Assembly: GCF_000517545.1 (NCBI RefSeq)
Contig: NZ_BAIV01000038.1
Coordinates: 1-53,292, forward strand
Length of the DNA: 53,292 nucleotides
Reading direction: 5' to 3'
Origin: Bacteroides reticulotermitis JCM 10512
GTDB lineage: Bacteria > Bacteroidota > Bacteroidia > Bacteroidales > Bacteroidaceae
The translations under genes and the position numbers were made by a program. The notes under the pieces were generated by a model that was not told where the DNA came from, searched no databases, and saw only the letters and a program-made list of their open reading frames with translations. Shown one piece after another: positions 21,201-30,986 of the stretch (position 1 is the first letter of the stretch; every line of letters begins with the position of its first letter).

Positions 21201-21579
21201 ACTGATCCGCCGCTCCCGTAAAAAGACGCTTATCCATCTTCTGCATACCAGTAATCACTACTTCATCCAGCATTTCCGAATCCGGCTTCAACACGATCCG
21301 CATCAGAGAGGATGTAATGGATACTGTTTGAGTCTGCATACCAATATAACTGATTTGCAAAGTTTTCGCTGAACCGGGCACACTACTGATCGAAAACTTA
21401 CCGTCGATATCGGTCGTTGTACCCACATTTGTTCCTTTAATTAACACTGATGCTCCAACCACGGGCTGATTGTCCTCTTCTGAAAAAACTACCCCTGTAA
21501 TCTTCCTAGAAGTCTGAGCGTTCATCAAGCCTATCCCGGTAAGCAAGCAGACTAAGAGTAACATTAATTTTACCTTCAT
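18252..21579 (-). CDS. SusC/RagA TonB-dependent outer-membrane transporter (two frameshifts)
   Basis: This is an outer-membrane TonB-dependent transporter of the SusC type. After the signal peptide (cleaved near MNAQ) comes a carboxypeptidase-regulatory-like domain (about residues 25-100). The plug follows, with DEVVITG near 113 and LKDGSATSIYGARAMAGVIVV, then the long beta-barrel ending RQFTLTLRVGL. There is no STN domain. The frame breaks near 21026 (one C missing from CCCC before TATGGG, repaired SKPLWVVDGVIME) and near 20281 (one G missing, repaired DRDIDVVSGEVKR). The repaired length is 1109 residues, normal for SusC. It leads the operon that continues with susD. Confidence 0.92.
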
Positions 21580-21639
21580 AATTCCTTTTTTAAATTCCTA
21601 AAATAGGATTAAATTAGTTAATACCTTTTGCGATTTTTG

Positions 21640-21669
21640 CAAATATATATACTTTATAGTGAAATCAAA
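21640..21669 (-). promoter_or_regulatory. Bacteroides-type promoter for the first susC operon
   Basis: On the minus strand TTTG (21669-21666) is followed after 18 bases by TATATTTG (21647-21640), close to the Bacteroides -33/-7 arrangement, about 60 bases before the susC start codon. Confidence 0.55.
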
Positions 21670-22099
21670 GTAATTTCTTAAAATATTTTATAAAACACAC
21701 TTGTTTTATCCGATTATCCTTTTAAAAGCGCTCAAATCGCCCTTATTATACTTTATATTCATATAAACACACTTTCACACACAATAATAGCATTTAATCT
21801 AACTTTTAGACAGCATATAAAAGTTATACTAAATACTATTTTTGCATTAATTACGTTTATAAATGCAATCAACTATTTAACATTAATATACGCTTAAAAA
21901 AGATAATCCAATATCTATATGCAAGCATATTTCAATGCAATGTATACTCTTTTCAATCATTACAATCCTTAAAAGTATTAAAAACAAAAGATAAGTGTAC
22001 AATATGTCAATCAGGCTTAATTTCCAAAGTAATATACAATTCTGAGGAAACATTCAGTTCTTCCGGATAAAAAAGGTCGTATTTTATTTAAAAGGTTGC

Positions 22100-22195
22100 T
22101 TCGTTCGACCCGGGTCGAACGAAACAAATACCCGGGTCGAACGAAAGAATAACCTAGGTGGAACGCAACAACAACCCGGGTGGAACGAATTAGAA
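22100..22195. repeat. palindromic repeat array with exact 22-bp period
   Basis: Four copies of a unit, ACCCGGGTCGAACGAA (22108, 22130), ACCTAGGTGGAACGCAA (22152) and ACCCGGGTGGAACGAA (22174), begin exactly 22 bases apart. The first copy is the right part of a perfect 24-bp palindrome (22100-22123, half-site TTCGTTCGACCC). Spacers are A-rich. It lies about 520 bases upstream of susC and 115 bases beyond the DUF4861 terminator. Confidence 0.85.
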
Positions 22196-22305
22196 ACAGC
22201 GACTCCGCTGCTTAGAAGATGGGATCGAAGAAAAAAAACAGCCGTACCCAAGAGGCAAAGGGCAGGTTAATCACAAAAAGAAGAGGGAATACAAAGGGTT
22301 GACAA

Positions 22306-22335
22306 CAAAAAAAGGCAGCCAAATGGCCGCCCTTT
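22306..22335 (-). terminator. rho-independent terminator after the DUF4861 gene
   Basis: Read on the minus strand, AAAGGGCGGCC and GGCTGCCTTT form a GC-rich stem with a short ATTT loop, followed directly by a run of T. It ends the kduI-kduD-DUF4861 set. Confidence 0.78.
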
Positions 22336-22355
22336 CTTTATAGAAGTGTGTCGGA

Positions 22356-23596
22356 TCAATACGTAACGGTAAGCGGAGCACGCAGCTTTTGCGCATACTC
22401 AGCCATGTATTTATTCCAGGCATCGGCCGACTTAATAGCCGCCTTGTCCCAAGCGGAACCCCAATAATAGGTATATTCCGAACCGGGTTCGTATTCGCTG
22501 ATCGCCAGTACGTGACCATCGGCTCCCGCACGTTCTTCTTTTTTCTCTTTCTCGGAAAAAAGAACGGCTTTCGCCTCTTTTACCTGCGCAGGGAAAGCAG
22601 CACCCATAAACATCTTGCCGTTACCGGCATTCGGATCGCCCGTAGGATCAACATAGGTGATGTAGCCATTAGCCGCATCTGCCACAACCGCCCCATCGGT
22701 TCGTGAAGTACGATACCGGTAGCTAAAGTAGCCACTTCCTTCAAATTGGTATAAGAAACAACGGTCTTATTCAGGTAAGAACCTGCATCCAATGAAATCA
22801 GACGGCTTTCTACCACGTTAGAATCACCGCGGACTACCATGGGCTTATATTCCAGCCTTACAGTAAAGCGTAGAGGCCCATTATCGAGGATTTCCTGCAC
22901 CCGATAGGCGTATGGATAGATAATAGCATCACCGTCCATCAGAGCCGTAGTACCGCCTCCGAGTGTAGGACCTACTGCATAGCAGTCCATGCCGTTCCCG
23001 TGGTCAATGTGATAGGAAATAGCGCGTCCCAATTCAGCAGCTGCCTGTGGATCGGTCTTTTTCAGTTCGGCAATCTTAGCACGCTTCTCCGGATCGAGCT
23101 CAAGCGCATAGCGGGCTTCTACAACAGGCTCGGTGGTGTTATACTTCGTAAACACATCGTATCCGAATCCACGTTCGCCCCGAGCCTCCATACCGGGCCC
23201 GTAGGCACGAAAACCTGCGAGATCATTCTCCCAAGCTACGTCATCCATCCGTTCGGGGTAGTAACGCCCACAGGCAATAACGTTGAAAGGATCGGGAGTA
23301 CCGGCTTGAATGGTATAAATAGCCGTACCATTGGCCTCTGTGGAGACTGCGAAGATCACTTTACCGTCATAGGTCACCTGATAAGGGACTTGCAGCCCGT
23401 CCATATTGAGCACGATGATTTGAGCCGTGTCGGGCAACTGCAAGCGGTCGACGACATCGCTCATGGGGATTTCTACCATTTCGCCGCTACGCTCCAATGC
23501 CAGCGGATTGGTAACGGTTACAGTCATCGAACGTTTCCCATCGGCACAGGAGAAGCTCATAAAGGCGGCAGCTATCAGAATCAATATCTTTTTCAT
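22356..23596 (-). CDS. DUF4861 family secreted protein (one frameshift)
   Basis: The signal peptide or lipoprotein signal ends AFMSFSC (Cys about 17). The mature protein shows DUF4861 features such as VPYQVTYDGKVIFAV, DDVAWENDLAGFRAYGP near residue 118 and DHGNGMDCYAVGPTLGGGT near 197, and ends with GSEYTYYWGSAWDKA. The frame breaks near 22695, where a G is missing from a run of five. Repair restores HEPMGAVVADAANGYITYVD and a 413-residue product. The family occurs beside uronate-degradation genes, and its position after kduI and kduD suggests a role on uronic-acid-containing glycans. Its enzymatic activity cannot be stated from sequence alone. Confidence 0.83.
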
Positions 23597-23653
23597 ATAA
23601 TAGTACTATTATAAATGATCATTGGCAATTGAATAGATTTAAGATAATAAACA

Positions 23654-23690
23654 ATAAGGTGACAAGCAGTAAACCACTTTGTCACCTTAT
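23654..23690 (-). terminator. stem-loop between kduD and the DUF4861 gene
   Basis: ATAAGGTGACAA (23654-23665) and TTGTCACCTTAT (23679-23690) are a perfect 12-bp inverted repeat with a 13-base loop. On the minus strand it is followed by T-rich sequence. It may terminate or attenuate read-through from kduD. Confidence 0.55.
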
Positions 23691-23719
23691 CTAATTTTAT
23701 TATACGCTATAATCAGCGA

Positions 23720-24514
23720 TTATTTCGGTTGCTTACCGATATAAGCCAATATACCGCCATCTACGTAAAGAACATGTCCGTTTACGAAGTCAGAAGCCTT
23801 AGAAGCCAGGAACACAGCAGGCCCTGTCAAGTCTTCCGGAGTTCCCCAACGAGCAGCCGGTGTCTTAGCAATAATGAATTGGTCGAACGGGTGACGTGAG
23901 CCATCTGCCTGAAGTTCACGTAACGGTGCAGTCTGCGGAGTTGCAATATAACCCGGGCCGATACCGTTACACTGGATGTTGTGTTCGCCATACTCGGAAG
24001 CAATGTTACGAGTAAGCATCTTCAAACCACCTTTAGCAGCTGCGTAAGCAGATACGGTTTCACGACCAAGTTCACTCATCATGGAGCAGATATTGATAAT
24101 TTTTCCGTGTCCTTTCTTCATCATAGCAGGAATTACTGCCTTGGCTAAGATAAACGGAGCGTTCAAGTCAACATCAATCACCTGACGGAATTCGGCTGCA
24201 CTCATCTCGTGCATAGGAACGCGCTTGATGATACCGGCGTTGTTTACCAGAATATCTACAGAACCTACTTCTTTTTCGATCTGAGCAACCATGCTGATTA
24301 CTTGATCTTCGTTGGTTACATCGCATACATAGCCTTTAGCATCGATTCCTTCTGCTTTGTAAGCAGCCAATCCTTTGTCTACCAACTCTTGTTTAATGTC
24401 GTTGAAAACGATTTTTGCACCGGCTTTAGCATAAGCACTTGCGATAGCAAAACCAATTCCATAAGAAGCACCGGTCACCAGTGCTACTTTGCCTTCTAAT
24501 GAAAAGTTTACCAT
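23720..24514 (-). CDS. kduD: 2-dehydro-3-deoxy-D-gluconate 5-dehydrogenase (SDR family)
   Basis: KduD reduces 2,5-diketo-3-deoxygluconate to 2-keto-3-deoxygluconate with NAD(P)H, the step after KduI in breakdown of unsaturated uronates from pectin or glycosaminoglycans. The 264-residue product is a short-chain dehydrogenase: the cofactor motif TGASYGIGFAIA is near residue 14, NNAGIIKR near 91, the catalytic Ser in NICSMMSE near 141, and Tyr/Lys in SAYAAAKGG near 155. The C-terminal VNGHVLYVDGGILAYIG is typical. It follows kduI by 106 bases, and both are intact. Close relatives act on other sugar acids, but the adjacent kduI supports this assignment. Confidence 0.9.
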   Translation of the reverse strand: MVNFSLEGKVALVTGASYGIGFAIASAYAKAGAKIVFNDIKQELVDKGLAAYKAEGIDAKGYVCDVTNEDQVISMVAQIEKEVGSVDILVNNAGIIKRVPMHEMSAAEFRQVIDVDLNAPFILAKAVIPAMMKKGHGKIINICSMMSELGRETVSAYAAAKGGLKMLTRNIASEYGEHNIQCNGIGPGYIATPQTAPLRELQADGSRHPFDQFIIAKTPAARWGTPEDLTGPAVFLASKASDFVNGHVLYVDGGILAYIGKQPK

Positions 24515-24620
24515 AATGAATTTATTGTTTTAAAAAGGTTATTTATCTAGCATGCGAACAGCAGACGCGAAGCACTACGCTCCCACGCTCTCCTGCCCGT
24601 CAGTCGATTTTACAGAGCTA

Positions 24621-25463
24621 TTATTTCAGATCGGTAATCAATGAGAAATCCTGGTCGCCATAATTGAGGTTTTCTCCTCCCATACCCCAAATAAAGGTAT
24701 AGTTATGTGTAGCAGCTGCCGAGTGGATAGACCATTCGGGCGAAAGTACTGCCTGATCACCCTTCATCCAGACGTGACGTGTTTCGTCTACCTCTCCCAT
24801 GAAGTGACAGATAGCGTGTTCCTCGGGAATCTCAAAATAGAAATAGGCTTCCATGCGACGGCTATGCACGTGAGCGGGCATGGTATTCCAAACGCTTCCC
24901 GGTGCTAACTCAGTCATTCCCATTTGAAGCTGACAGGTGGGCAACACCTCATTGACTAGCATCTTATTAATGTTCCGATGATTGGAGCCTTCCAGCGATC
25001 CCATTTCAGCAACTACGGCATCAGCCTTTGTCACTTTACGATCGGGATAGTTGCGATGCGCAGTCACCGAGTTGAAATAAAACTTAGCCGGCTTGGCAGC
25101 ATCCTTGCTTTCGAATGTGACCAACCGATCACCCGAACCCAAATAGAGGGCTTCCTTGTATCCAAGTTCGAAAACGGCGTCTCCAGCCTTCACTACGCCG
25201 GGGCCTCCGACATTGAAAATACCCATTTCACGGCGTGTAAGGAAGAACGGAGCTTTCAACGGATCAATCGCTTCAAGCGTCAGCACCTCTCCTACCGGAA
25301 GCGCGCCTCCTACTACCATACGGTCGTACATGGAGTACACCATATTCACTTCGTTGGAAACAAATACGTTTTCAATCAAAAAGTCGCGACGAATTCTCGA
25401 CGTATCATAACTTTTTGCATCTTCGGGATGCGCTGCATAGCGAATTTCATAATTTGTTTTCAT
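24621..25463 (-). CDS. kduI: 5-dehydro-4-deoxy-D-glucuronate isomerase
   Basis: KduI converts 5-keto-4-deoxyuronate into 2,5-diketo-3-deoxygluconate, a cytoplasmic step in uronate catabolism. The 280-residue product is a full-length cupin-type KduI. It starts MKTNYEIRYAAHPEDAKSYD and has FVSNEVNMVYSMYDRMV near residue 34. The metal-site motif MPAHVHSRRMEAYFYFE near 194 supplies His and Glu ligands, and the ending includes EWSIHSAAATHNYTFIWGMGG. No frameshift is seen. A TATTTTTG box (minus strand, 25536-25529) lies about 65 bases upstream and may be its -7 element. Kinase and aldolase genes for the next steps are not in the window. Confidence 0.93.
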   Translation of the reverse strand: MKTNYEIRYAAHPEDAKSYDTSRIRRDFLIENVFVSNEVNMVYSMYDRMVVGGALPVGEVLTLEAIDPLKAPFFLTRREMGIFNVGGPGVVKAGDAVFELGYKEALYLGSGDRLVTFESKDAAKPAKFYFNSVTAHRNYPDRKVTKADAVVAEMGSLEGSNHRNINKMLVNEVLPTCQLQMGMTELAPGSVWNTMPAHVHSRRMEAYFYFEIPEEHAICHFMGEVDETRHVWMKGDQAVLSPEWSIHSAAATHNYTFIWGMGGENLNYGDQDFSLITDLK

Positions 25464-25545
25464 ACTTCATTATTTATAGTTACTGAATAAACTGTTTAGC
25501 CAAGTGCACTTCGTTTGCGTACACGATGCAAAAATAGCAAAATAA

Positions 25546-25728
25546 AACGGGTTTACCTTGCAATATTGTCCCAATTCTCCCCCAAATTTGTTCAGATTTG
25601 ATGTAAAGTACAGCTTTTTAACGAACTATAATACGAACGGACACTTGTTCTTACTTAAGGCAAAGAAAGACTTACATGCGTTATTAAAGGCTGCTGCTGA
25701 AGAAACGATTGAGTTCGAATACCCATAA
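25546..25728 (+). pseudogene. open frame without start codon, possible coding remnant
   Basis: The plus-strand frame is open for 60 codons between TAA 25543 and TAA 25726, without an ATG. Its second half looks protein-like (HLFLLKAKKDLHALLKAAAE, then a Glu-rich end), while the first half does not. It overlaps the likely kduI promoter. Chance is a fair alternative, and no family was recognised. Confidence 0.2.
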
Positions 25729-25731
25729 AAA

Positions 25732-25767
25732 GGAGCATCTACAATCGTCTCCGATTGCAGATGCTCC
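25732..25767 (-). terminator. rho-independent terminator after the thioredoxin-like gene
   Basis: GGAGCATCT-A-CAATCG pairs with CGATTG-C-AGATGCTCC around a 4-base loop. Read on the minus strand the stem is followed by TTTTTA. It lies 33 bases after the stop of the TlpA-like gene and ends the second SusC/D operon. Confidence 0.82.
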
Positions 25768-25799
25768 ACCCAGTTACATTAAAACGAGTGAGAAAGAGT

Positions 25800-27185
25800 T
25801 TATTTCAAACTAGTGTCCAATAGGACTTTAATTTCCTTGGAGGACGGACGCGGAGCATCTCCGCTAATCAAATTGCCATCCGCACCAACCAAAATAAATC
25901 GAGGAATACCTTTAAGATTATAGGGGACAGATATATCCTCACTCCGGGCACCGGCAAAAAGCTGAACGCCCGAGAGTTCTTTTTCCTTAACCATATCCAA
26001 CCATTTCTGCTTGTCTTTTTCCTTATCGACCGAAACGCTTACAAACTCAATATTCTTGCCGCGATACTGCTCTTCAAGCTCTTTCAGGAAAGGGATTTCA
26101 CCTTTACAGGGAGCGCACCAAGTAGCCCAAATATCGATATAAACCAATTTGCCTTTAAAGTCCGTCAAGAATACTTCTTTCCCATTGATATCGGGGAATT
26201 TGAAATTGGTTGCCACGTTTCCGGTTTCGTTCTTATCTACTTTTGCCAAAGCATCTCTAAAGCGCTTCTGCTGGTCTTCGGTTATCAGATATTTGCCATA
26301 CTTCGCCTTATAGTCCATCAAGCCTGGATAGCTCTGAAAGGTTCGCGCATTTGCGAGCATATACTCCCCTTTAAGCGTGTTGTCGATAATTTCCCCCAGA
26401 GCTAGATCAAAGCTCTCTCTTTGGAGCTTTAAACAGGTTTCCAGATCGAGTGACGTATCTGCCCGGTATTGTACATTCTTACACGAAGTAAATAAGTGTA
26501 TTCCACCCGGGTAGTTCAGTAGAAAAGGAGTCGCCGAGATATCGGCTATACTTAGCTCACGATAGAAGTTTGGATAATCTTTCGCCTCCGGATGTGCCGA
26601 GCGCGGTGTATTGGTAAAAGTCAGAGTTATCTCATAGAGGTTCACTTTCTTATACTCTTCAAAAGCCGCATCAAACAATTTGTTACCGGTCTTAGCTTTC
26701 GGATAAGCCTTTATTTGAGGCAGCAGATCCGCCAAAGTTGGAAAAAAGTCTTTATACGTGCTGTTCTTTCTAAAGAAATAGATCGCCTTCGACTCAATGG
26801 GGTAAACCAAGTCTTGCCATTTAGCGATCTCCAGATTCTCAGGAGTATTTTTCCCGGTTAAGGTATAGTCATCACCGTTGATCTCAAAGCTCAGATTATC
26901 ACCCGGCTTGAAATAGAATATATAGCGGTACATTGACTGTTGTGGATTCTGTGCCATAGCATAGAATCCTTCTTTCTTCGGAGCAAACGCCAGCACAAAA
27001 CTGCCATCCGCATCAATCCGCGAACTACCAAGTTCTACCAGACTACAATTTTCAATCTGGTAAAGCCCGATTTTGTCGGCATTAACCGGTTTCTCCTTCC
27101 AGCATCCTGTAATCACAGATACATTCTGTGCACTCAAACACAGGCTCAGTGTCAGCATCAAAGCTGTTACTATTTGTTTTTTCAT
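25800..27185 (-). CDS. TlpA-like periplasmic thioredoxin-family protein
   Basis: The 461-residue product starts with a signal peptide (cleavage near LSAQN). An N-terminal region with DUF4369-like beta strands follows (about residues 20-120), then a helical middle part. The C-terminal TlpA/AhpC-TSA thioredoxin fold (about 325-455) has the redox motif WCAPCK near residue 355 and a cis-proline segment KGIPRFILV. It should act as a periplasmic thiol-disulfide reductant. It is the last gene of the sigma/FecR-controlled SusC/D locus and starts 15 bases after the PKD-like gene. The partner substrate is unknown. Confidence 0.87.
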   Translation of the reverse strand: MKKQIVTALMLTLSLCLSAQNVSVITGCWKEKPVNADKIGLYQIENCSLVELGSSRIDADGSFVLAFAPKKEGFYAMAQNPQQSMYRYIFYFKPGDNLSFEINGDDYTLTGKNTPENLEIAKWQDLVYPIESKAIYFFRKNSTYKDFFPTLADLLPQIKAYPKAKTGNKLFDAAFEEYKKVNLYEITLTFTNTPRSAHPEAKDYPNFYRELSIADISATPFLLNYPGGIHLFTSCKNVQYRADTSLDLETCLKLQRESFDLALGEIIDNTLKGEYMLANARTFQSYPGLMDYKAKYGKYLITEDQQKRFRDALAKVDKNETGNVATNFKFPDINGKEVFLTDFKGKLVYIDIWATWCAPCKGEIPFLKELEEQYRGKNIEFVSVSVDKEKDKQKWLDMVKEKELSGVQLFAGARSEDISVPYNLKGIPRFILVGADGNLISGDAPRPSSKEIKVLLDTSLK

Positions 27186-27199
27186 GCTCTAACTATTTA

Positions 27200-28715
27200 T
27201 TAATTGCGATACATTACGTAACGACCATTACCTTCTCCTTCGTACTCCGCCACTATACCCGGCTCTAACTCGCCAACTCCTTTCGGAGTATAGATGCGCA
27301 ACTTCCATTTTGAATCAACATTGGTCAGAATTGCTAAATAACTATAGTCTGCGGGAGCATTCGGATAATAAAAATGTTTGATATAAGTAACTTTCTCATT
27401 GGGAGCAAATTCCAGCAACAATCGCTGTTTTTCTGCTTCAGCAGACGCTCCTATGTAGGTATACACTTTATTATCCTTCGCGAAATAAACAAAATCACCG
27501 CTTGCTGGGGCTGCTATCAAGTCCGCATCAGGCAGCAAATACTCATTAGGAACAAGATTGAAGTCAACAATTGGATAAGCGTTTGAACCGGTATAAAGTA
27601 ATTGCGCCAAATAATATTCGCCAGTTGAAACATGTTTCATCAAAGCAAAGGCCGAAACACCCGATGAAGTAGATTCACCAATTTCCATCTTAACAAGTGA
27701 ATAAGGCATATTAGTCACGGAAGTAGGACCGTTAACCGTAGACTCGACTGGTTTATCAGGGACAGGATCCACAGTCGGTGAATTCACTATAATTGAACAA
27801 AAAGAGTTTGTCTTAGTATCAAAAACCAAGACACCTACACTTCCACCAGCAATCATTCTCTCAAAAAAAGAATAATTACCTAATTTAGGATCTGCAAACT
27901 TCCCATAATGTGGGCTCATTGTGTAGATGCTGTGAACTTTCCCAGCATTCAGAAGGAAGAGCGCAGAACTAGAACAACGGGCTATCTCTTGCGGATTACA
28001 CTGCTCCGGTGCAATATAAAAGACATCTTCGAACGTTTTAAACAAAGCCATGCTCCTCGCATCAAACACGCGAATATCCTTTGTGCTCAGAATATGAAAC
28101 ACCTTTTGGTTACCGAGAAGGCTAGATGTTCCGTCCCCATTAGAAGAGTTGATAATACTGCCCGGGTTGATAAAGCATAGAAACAGCTTTCCCTGCTAGC
28201 TGACTATCAGTCGATTTCAATACATCCACATACATCTCACCCTCCTTATTGACGAAATCGAAGTCTGTCTCATCATTTATATCTTTCAATATATACCACC
28301 CTAAGCTAACGGGAGTAGCGGTAATCGTTAATTGTATTTCATGTCGCTTGTATATATCTCTCTCCAGATCAATAACTTCAAAACTGAGTTTCCAAGCTCC
28401 GGCATTCAACAATACCCGGTAATCTAAATCTTTAGTATCAGCCAAATACCTGCGAGTAGGCCGTGTGCCATCTGTTGTACCTTCTGTTATAAACCAAGAA
28501 TAGGTATAACGCTCCGAATTATTTTCGATATCAACTTCCGGAGCAAAATGCAACCTTTCCGATCGAACAACTGAATACTTATCAGGCAGTCCTGAAATTG
28601 TAACCGGAAGGATCTCTTTCGCACTTACATACTCGTAGTTACCCGTATCGCCTATGCAAGAAACACCAAGCAGAAGCAGACTTAACAGATACAAATACTT
28701 CATTCTATTTTTCAT
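27200..28715 (-). CDS. PKD-like family lipoprotein (one frameshift)
   Basis: The lipoprotein signal ends LLLLGVSC (Cys about 20). The first 130 residues contain a PKD-like Ig fold with YTYSWFITEG near residue 69 and the motif WKLSFEVIDLERDIYKRHE. The rest is a beta-propeller-like domain with motifs such as GNQKVFHILSTKDIRVFD. The frame breaks near 28140; the shift is opposite in phase to the others and is repaired either by one extra base in this sequence or by two missing bases in a CT run. The join gives about 505 residues. Such proteins accompany SusC/SusD-DUF4843-TlpA operons; the ligand is unknown. Confidence 0.78.
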
Positions 28716-28733
28716 AATTTATCCTCCTACCTT

Positions 28734-29483
28734 TTAATAAAAACCAACCAACGTGCCATCCGCTTCCGCAAGAGGGTTGTCCGGATGTGCCTCATTATAT
28801 TCTGCTAACTTTTGCTGAAAAACTATTGATAGATGATCTCCTAACTGAAAATCAGTTGGGTATGAATCAAAATCCGTAAAACCGGTAACCTGGATTATAA
28901 ATTTCAGTTTCACACTGCCAAACGTTGGTCCGAAGTAAATCTTCCACACAATATCCCATAACTTTGGCTTGATGGTAAAATCAGCTACAGTCACAGTAAA
29001 GTTCCTAAGCTTATCAACACCCGGGCGGAAATACTCATTTTGCCCCACAGCCAACTTCAATCGTTTTTCTTTGGATTTTAGACTTACATCACGCAACAAT
29101 ACAACTGGAATATAGGCCACGGCCTTCCCTCTAGGGATACAAACAGAGTCAACAACTGAAGGATCATCGAATGCGATAAAATGTACTCCGGGGACCGCTG
29201 CATCTTCCTCTCCGACATTCGTTTGTATCAACTTGATTGGACGATCATAATCAGCAAGCAGTCCACTCAAGCACACTTTCACATGGACAGTATCATCTAC
29301 AACACTATTAGGTTCAATAAAAAAAGAGTAAGGAATGCTGTCCAACTGCCCATTCATGACGTTCGGTTCATTGGCAAAATAGATGGCAGGATCGTTTTCA
29401 TAAAAAAGAGCTTCATTCTCTTTACAAGAAGCTGTTACTAAAAGTAGCAGCAATATATTTATATAAAATGGTATTGTTTTCAT
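28734..29483 (-). CDS. DUF4843 lipoprotein
   Basis: The 249-residue lipoprotein has a signal ending LLVTASC (Cys about 20). DUF4843 features include the opening ENDPAIYFANEPN, a central HFIAFDDPSVVDSVCIPRGK and the segment FTVTVADFTIKPKLWD. The fold is expected to be a Calx-beta-like beta-sandwich. It lies between susD (12 bases) and the PKD-like gene (18 bases) and is co-transcribed with them. The function is probably outer-membrane accessory binding, inferred only from context. Confidence 0.87.
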   Translation of the reverse strand: MKTIPFYINILLLLLVTASCKENEALFYENDPAIYFANEPNVMNGQLDSIPYSFFIEPNSVVDDTVHVKVCLSGLLADYDRPIKLIQTNVGEEDAAVPGVHFIAFDDPSVVDSVCIPRGKAVAYIPVVLLRDVSLKSKEKRLKLAVGQNEYFRPGVDKLRNFTVTVADFTIKPKLWDIVWKIYFGPTFGSVKLKFIIQVTGFTDFDSYPTDFQLGDHLSIVFQQKLAEYNEAHPDNPLAEADGTLVGFY

Positions 29484-29495
29484 GTAATTTCAATT

Positions 29496-30964
29496 TTATT
29501 CAAAGTTAATTTGGCCCTTAGGTTTCGGTACTACATATGCACCGCTGGGTAGAGTTACCTTAGCAGGTAGACTATATGCTGCATACTGATGCTTTTTATA
29601 AAAGAAGAATAGTTGCCCTTCACCATAGAAATCCTTACGGTATTCATACTCCAACCGATTAAGTAAAGCTGTTTCATTAGCCACTGATGTATCATCAATG
29701 GATGGATTCATGCTTCGAGCCGCGCGAAATTCCACAAAATAGGGCTTCACTTCAGCCAATGGCAGATTTTCAATCAGAATAAAATAAATTTCAGCCAATC
29801 TTAGTAGTGGTACAGTATTTTTAGCCTTAATAAGATCATTGCCTATATACTTATAGAAATGCCTGATGGCACCTGTAACATAAGTCTTCTGCTCCCAATA
29901 TCGATTCTTGGTATAACGGATATCACTAGTATGCGTTGAACTTTCATATACATTGTTTAAAGCCACAAGCCCCATTGTTAATTTAGCCTTAGTCGACTTA
30001 AACAAGGGTTCTAATACCTGTTGTATATCAGGATTATACGCTCCCAAAAGATACTCTTCACACATTTCCAGGCTCGCTTTACCCGCATTATAAGATGTTG
30101 CATCAACCAGTTTTATCTTTTGGGATTCTATGACTTCTTTTGCATATGAAACAGCCTTTTCTTCATCGCCAATCCAATGATATAAACGCGCTTTCGTACC
30201 TAATGTAGCAAAATAATTAAAACGCCCTTGACGATAAAATTGCCATTCATCTTTAGGCGCGTTTCCTTTCCCTATATAATAAGACGAATTTAAAGAATCC
30301 AAGCTCACATATACCAATGGATCATATTTTTCCAATATTTTTTCTGCAGTAGTCAAATCATTTTCAATTGCCGTGATAACCTCTCTCCAAGATTTAGAAA
30401 CAAGTTTAGAAGGATTGTTAGTCATCTCAGTTACATACGGAATACAGATTTCCGAATCAGTAGCCAGATCGGGTACCGGTCCGAAAAGACGCAAGACTTC
30501 TAAATGTAGAAAAGCCCTCAATCCAGTAGCTTCCCCTTTCAGAAGTTGGTCATTGTTGTATTGAAACTTCGAGCCATCCTCTTTTTCTAGATTAGCAAGC
30601 ATATCGTTCAACTGAGCGATTGATGCATAATAATTCAGCCAAATCGTAGAGATCAACTCTTCAACTTTGTTGTTGGTATAATCAAAATTAGATATCCGGT
30701 TGAATTCTTCGTCAGCAGCTAAAATAGGTACAGTCCACAAACGCGCTAACGCATCTGTAAAGTACATACTCGTGTTTTTGCCGTACAGTTTAGCATCTGC
30801 TATTTGAATGTACACCCCGTTAAGTGCTTTTTTATAGCCATCCTCCGTTTCATATAGAATTTCAGATTTAATCTGGGAACGCGGGGTTACATCCAACCAA
30901 TCACTACAACCTGTCAAGGTTGCCAAAAAACAGATTATTAATATATTATATATATCTTTTTCAT
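29496..30964 (-). CDS. RagB/SusD family lipoprotein (frameshift in signal peptide)
   Basis: The mature protein begins GCSDWLDVTPRSQIKSE, the standard SusD opening, and continues with the TPR-like GEATGLRAFLHLEVLRLFGP near residue 145 and the C-terminal EYRKDFYGEGQLFFFYKKH. In frame with this, no ATG exists. An ATG at 30964-30962 is in frame only if one A is restored to the AAAAA run. That yields MKKDIYNILIICFLATLTGC, a perfect lipoprotein signal, and 489 residues. I therefore start at 30964 and count this as another one-base loss. It follows the STN-containing susC by 22 bases. Confidence 0.88.
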
Positions 30965-30986
30965 CCTTTTATTTTTATACTATTAA

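Larger units (their letters stand above)
21580..22305. other. 726-bp AT-rich intergenic region upstream of susC
   Basis: The first 500 bases are AT-rich with no convincing gene. They include the susC promoter-like pair (21640-21669). The 22-bp-period array lies at 22100-22195. Between 22196 and 22305 nothing was recognised. Confidence 0.6.
25464..25799. other. 336-bp intergenic region between the thioredoxin gene and kduI
   Basis: It holds a terminator (25732-25767), the possible kduI promoter and a plus-strand open frame lacking a start codon (25546-25728). Confidence 0.55.

Noticed and set aside
22100..22195. CRISPR array
   Set aside because: The units are 16 bases and drift between copies, the period is 22 bp, and spacers are only about 6 bases; no cas gene is near.
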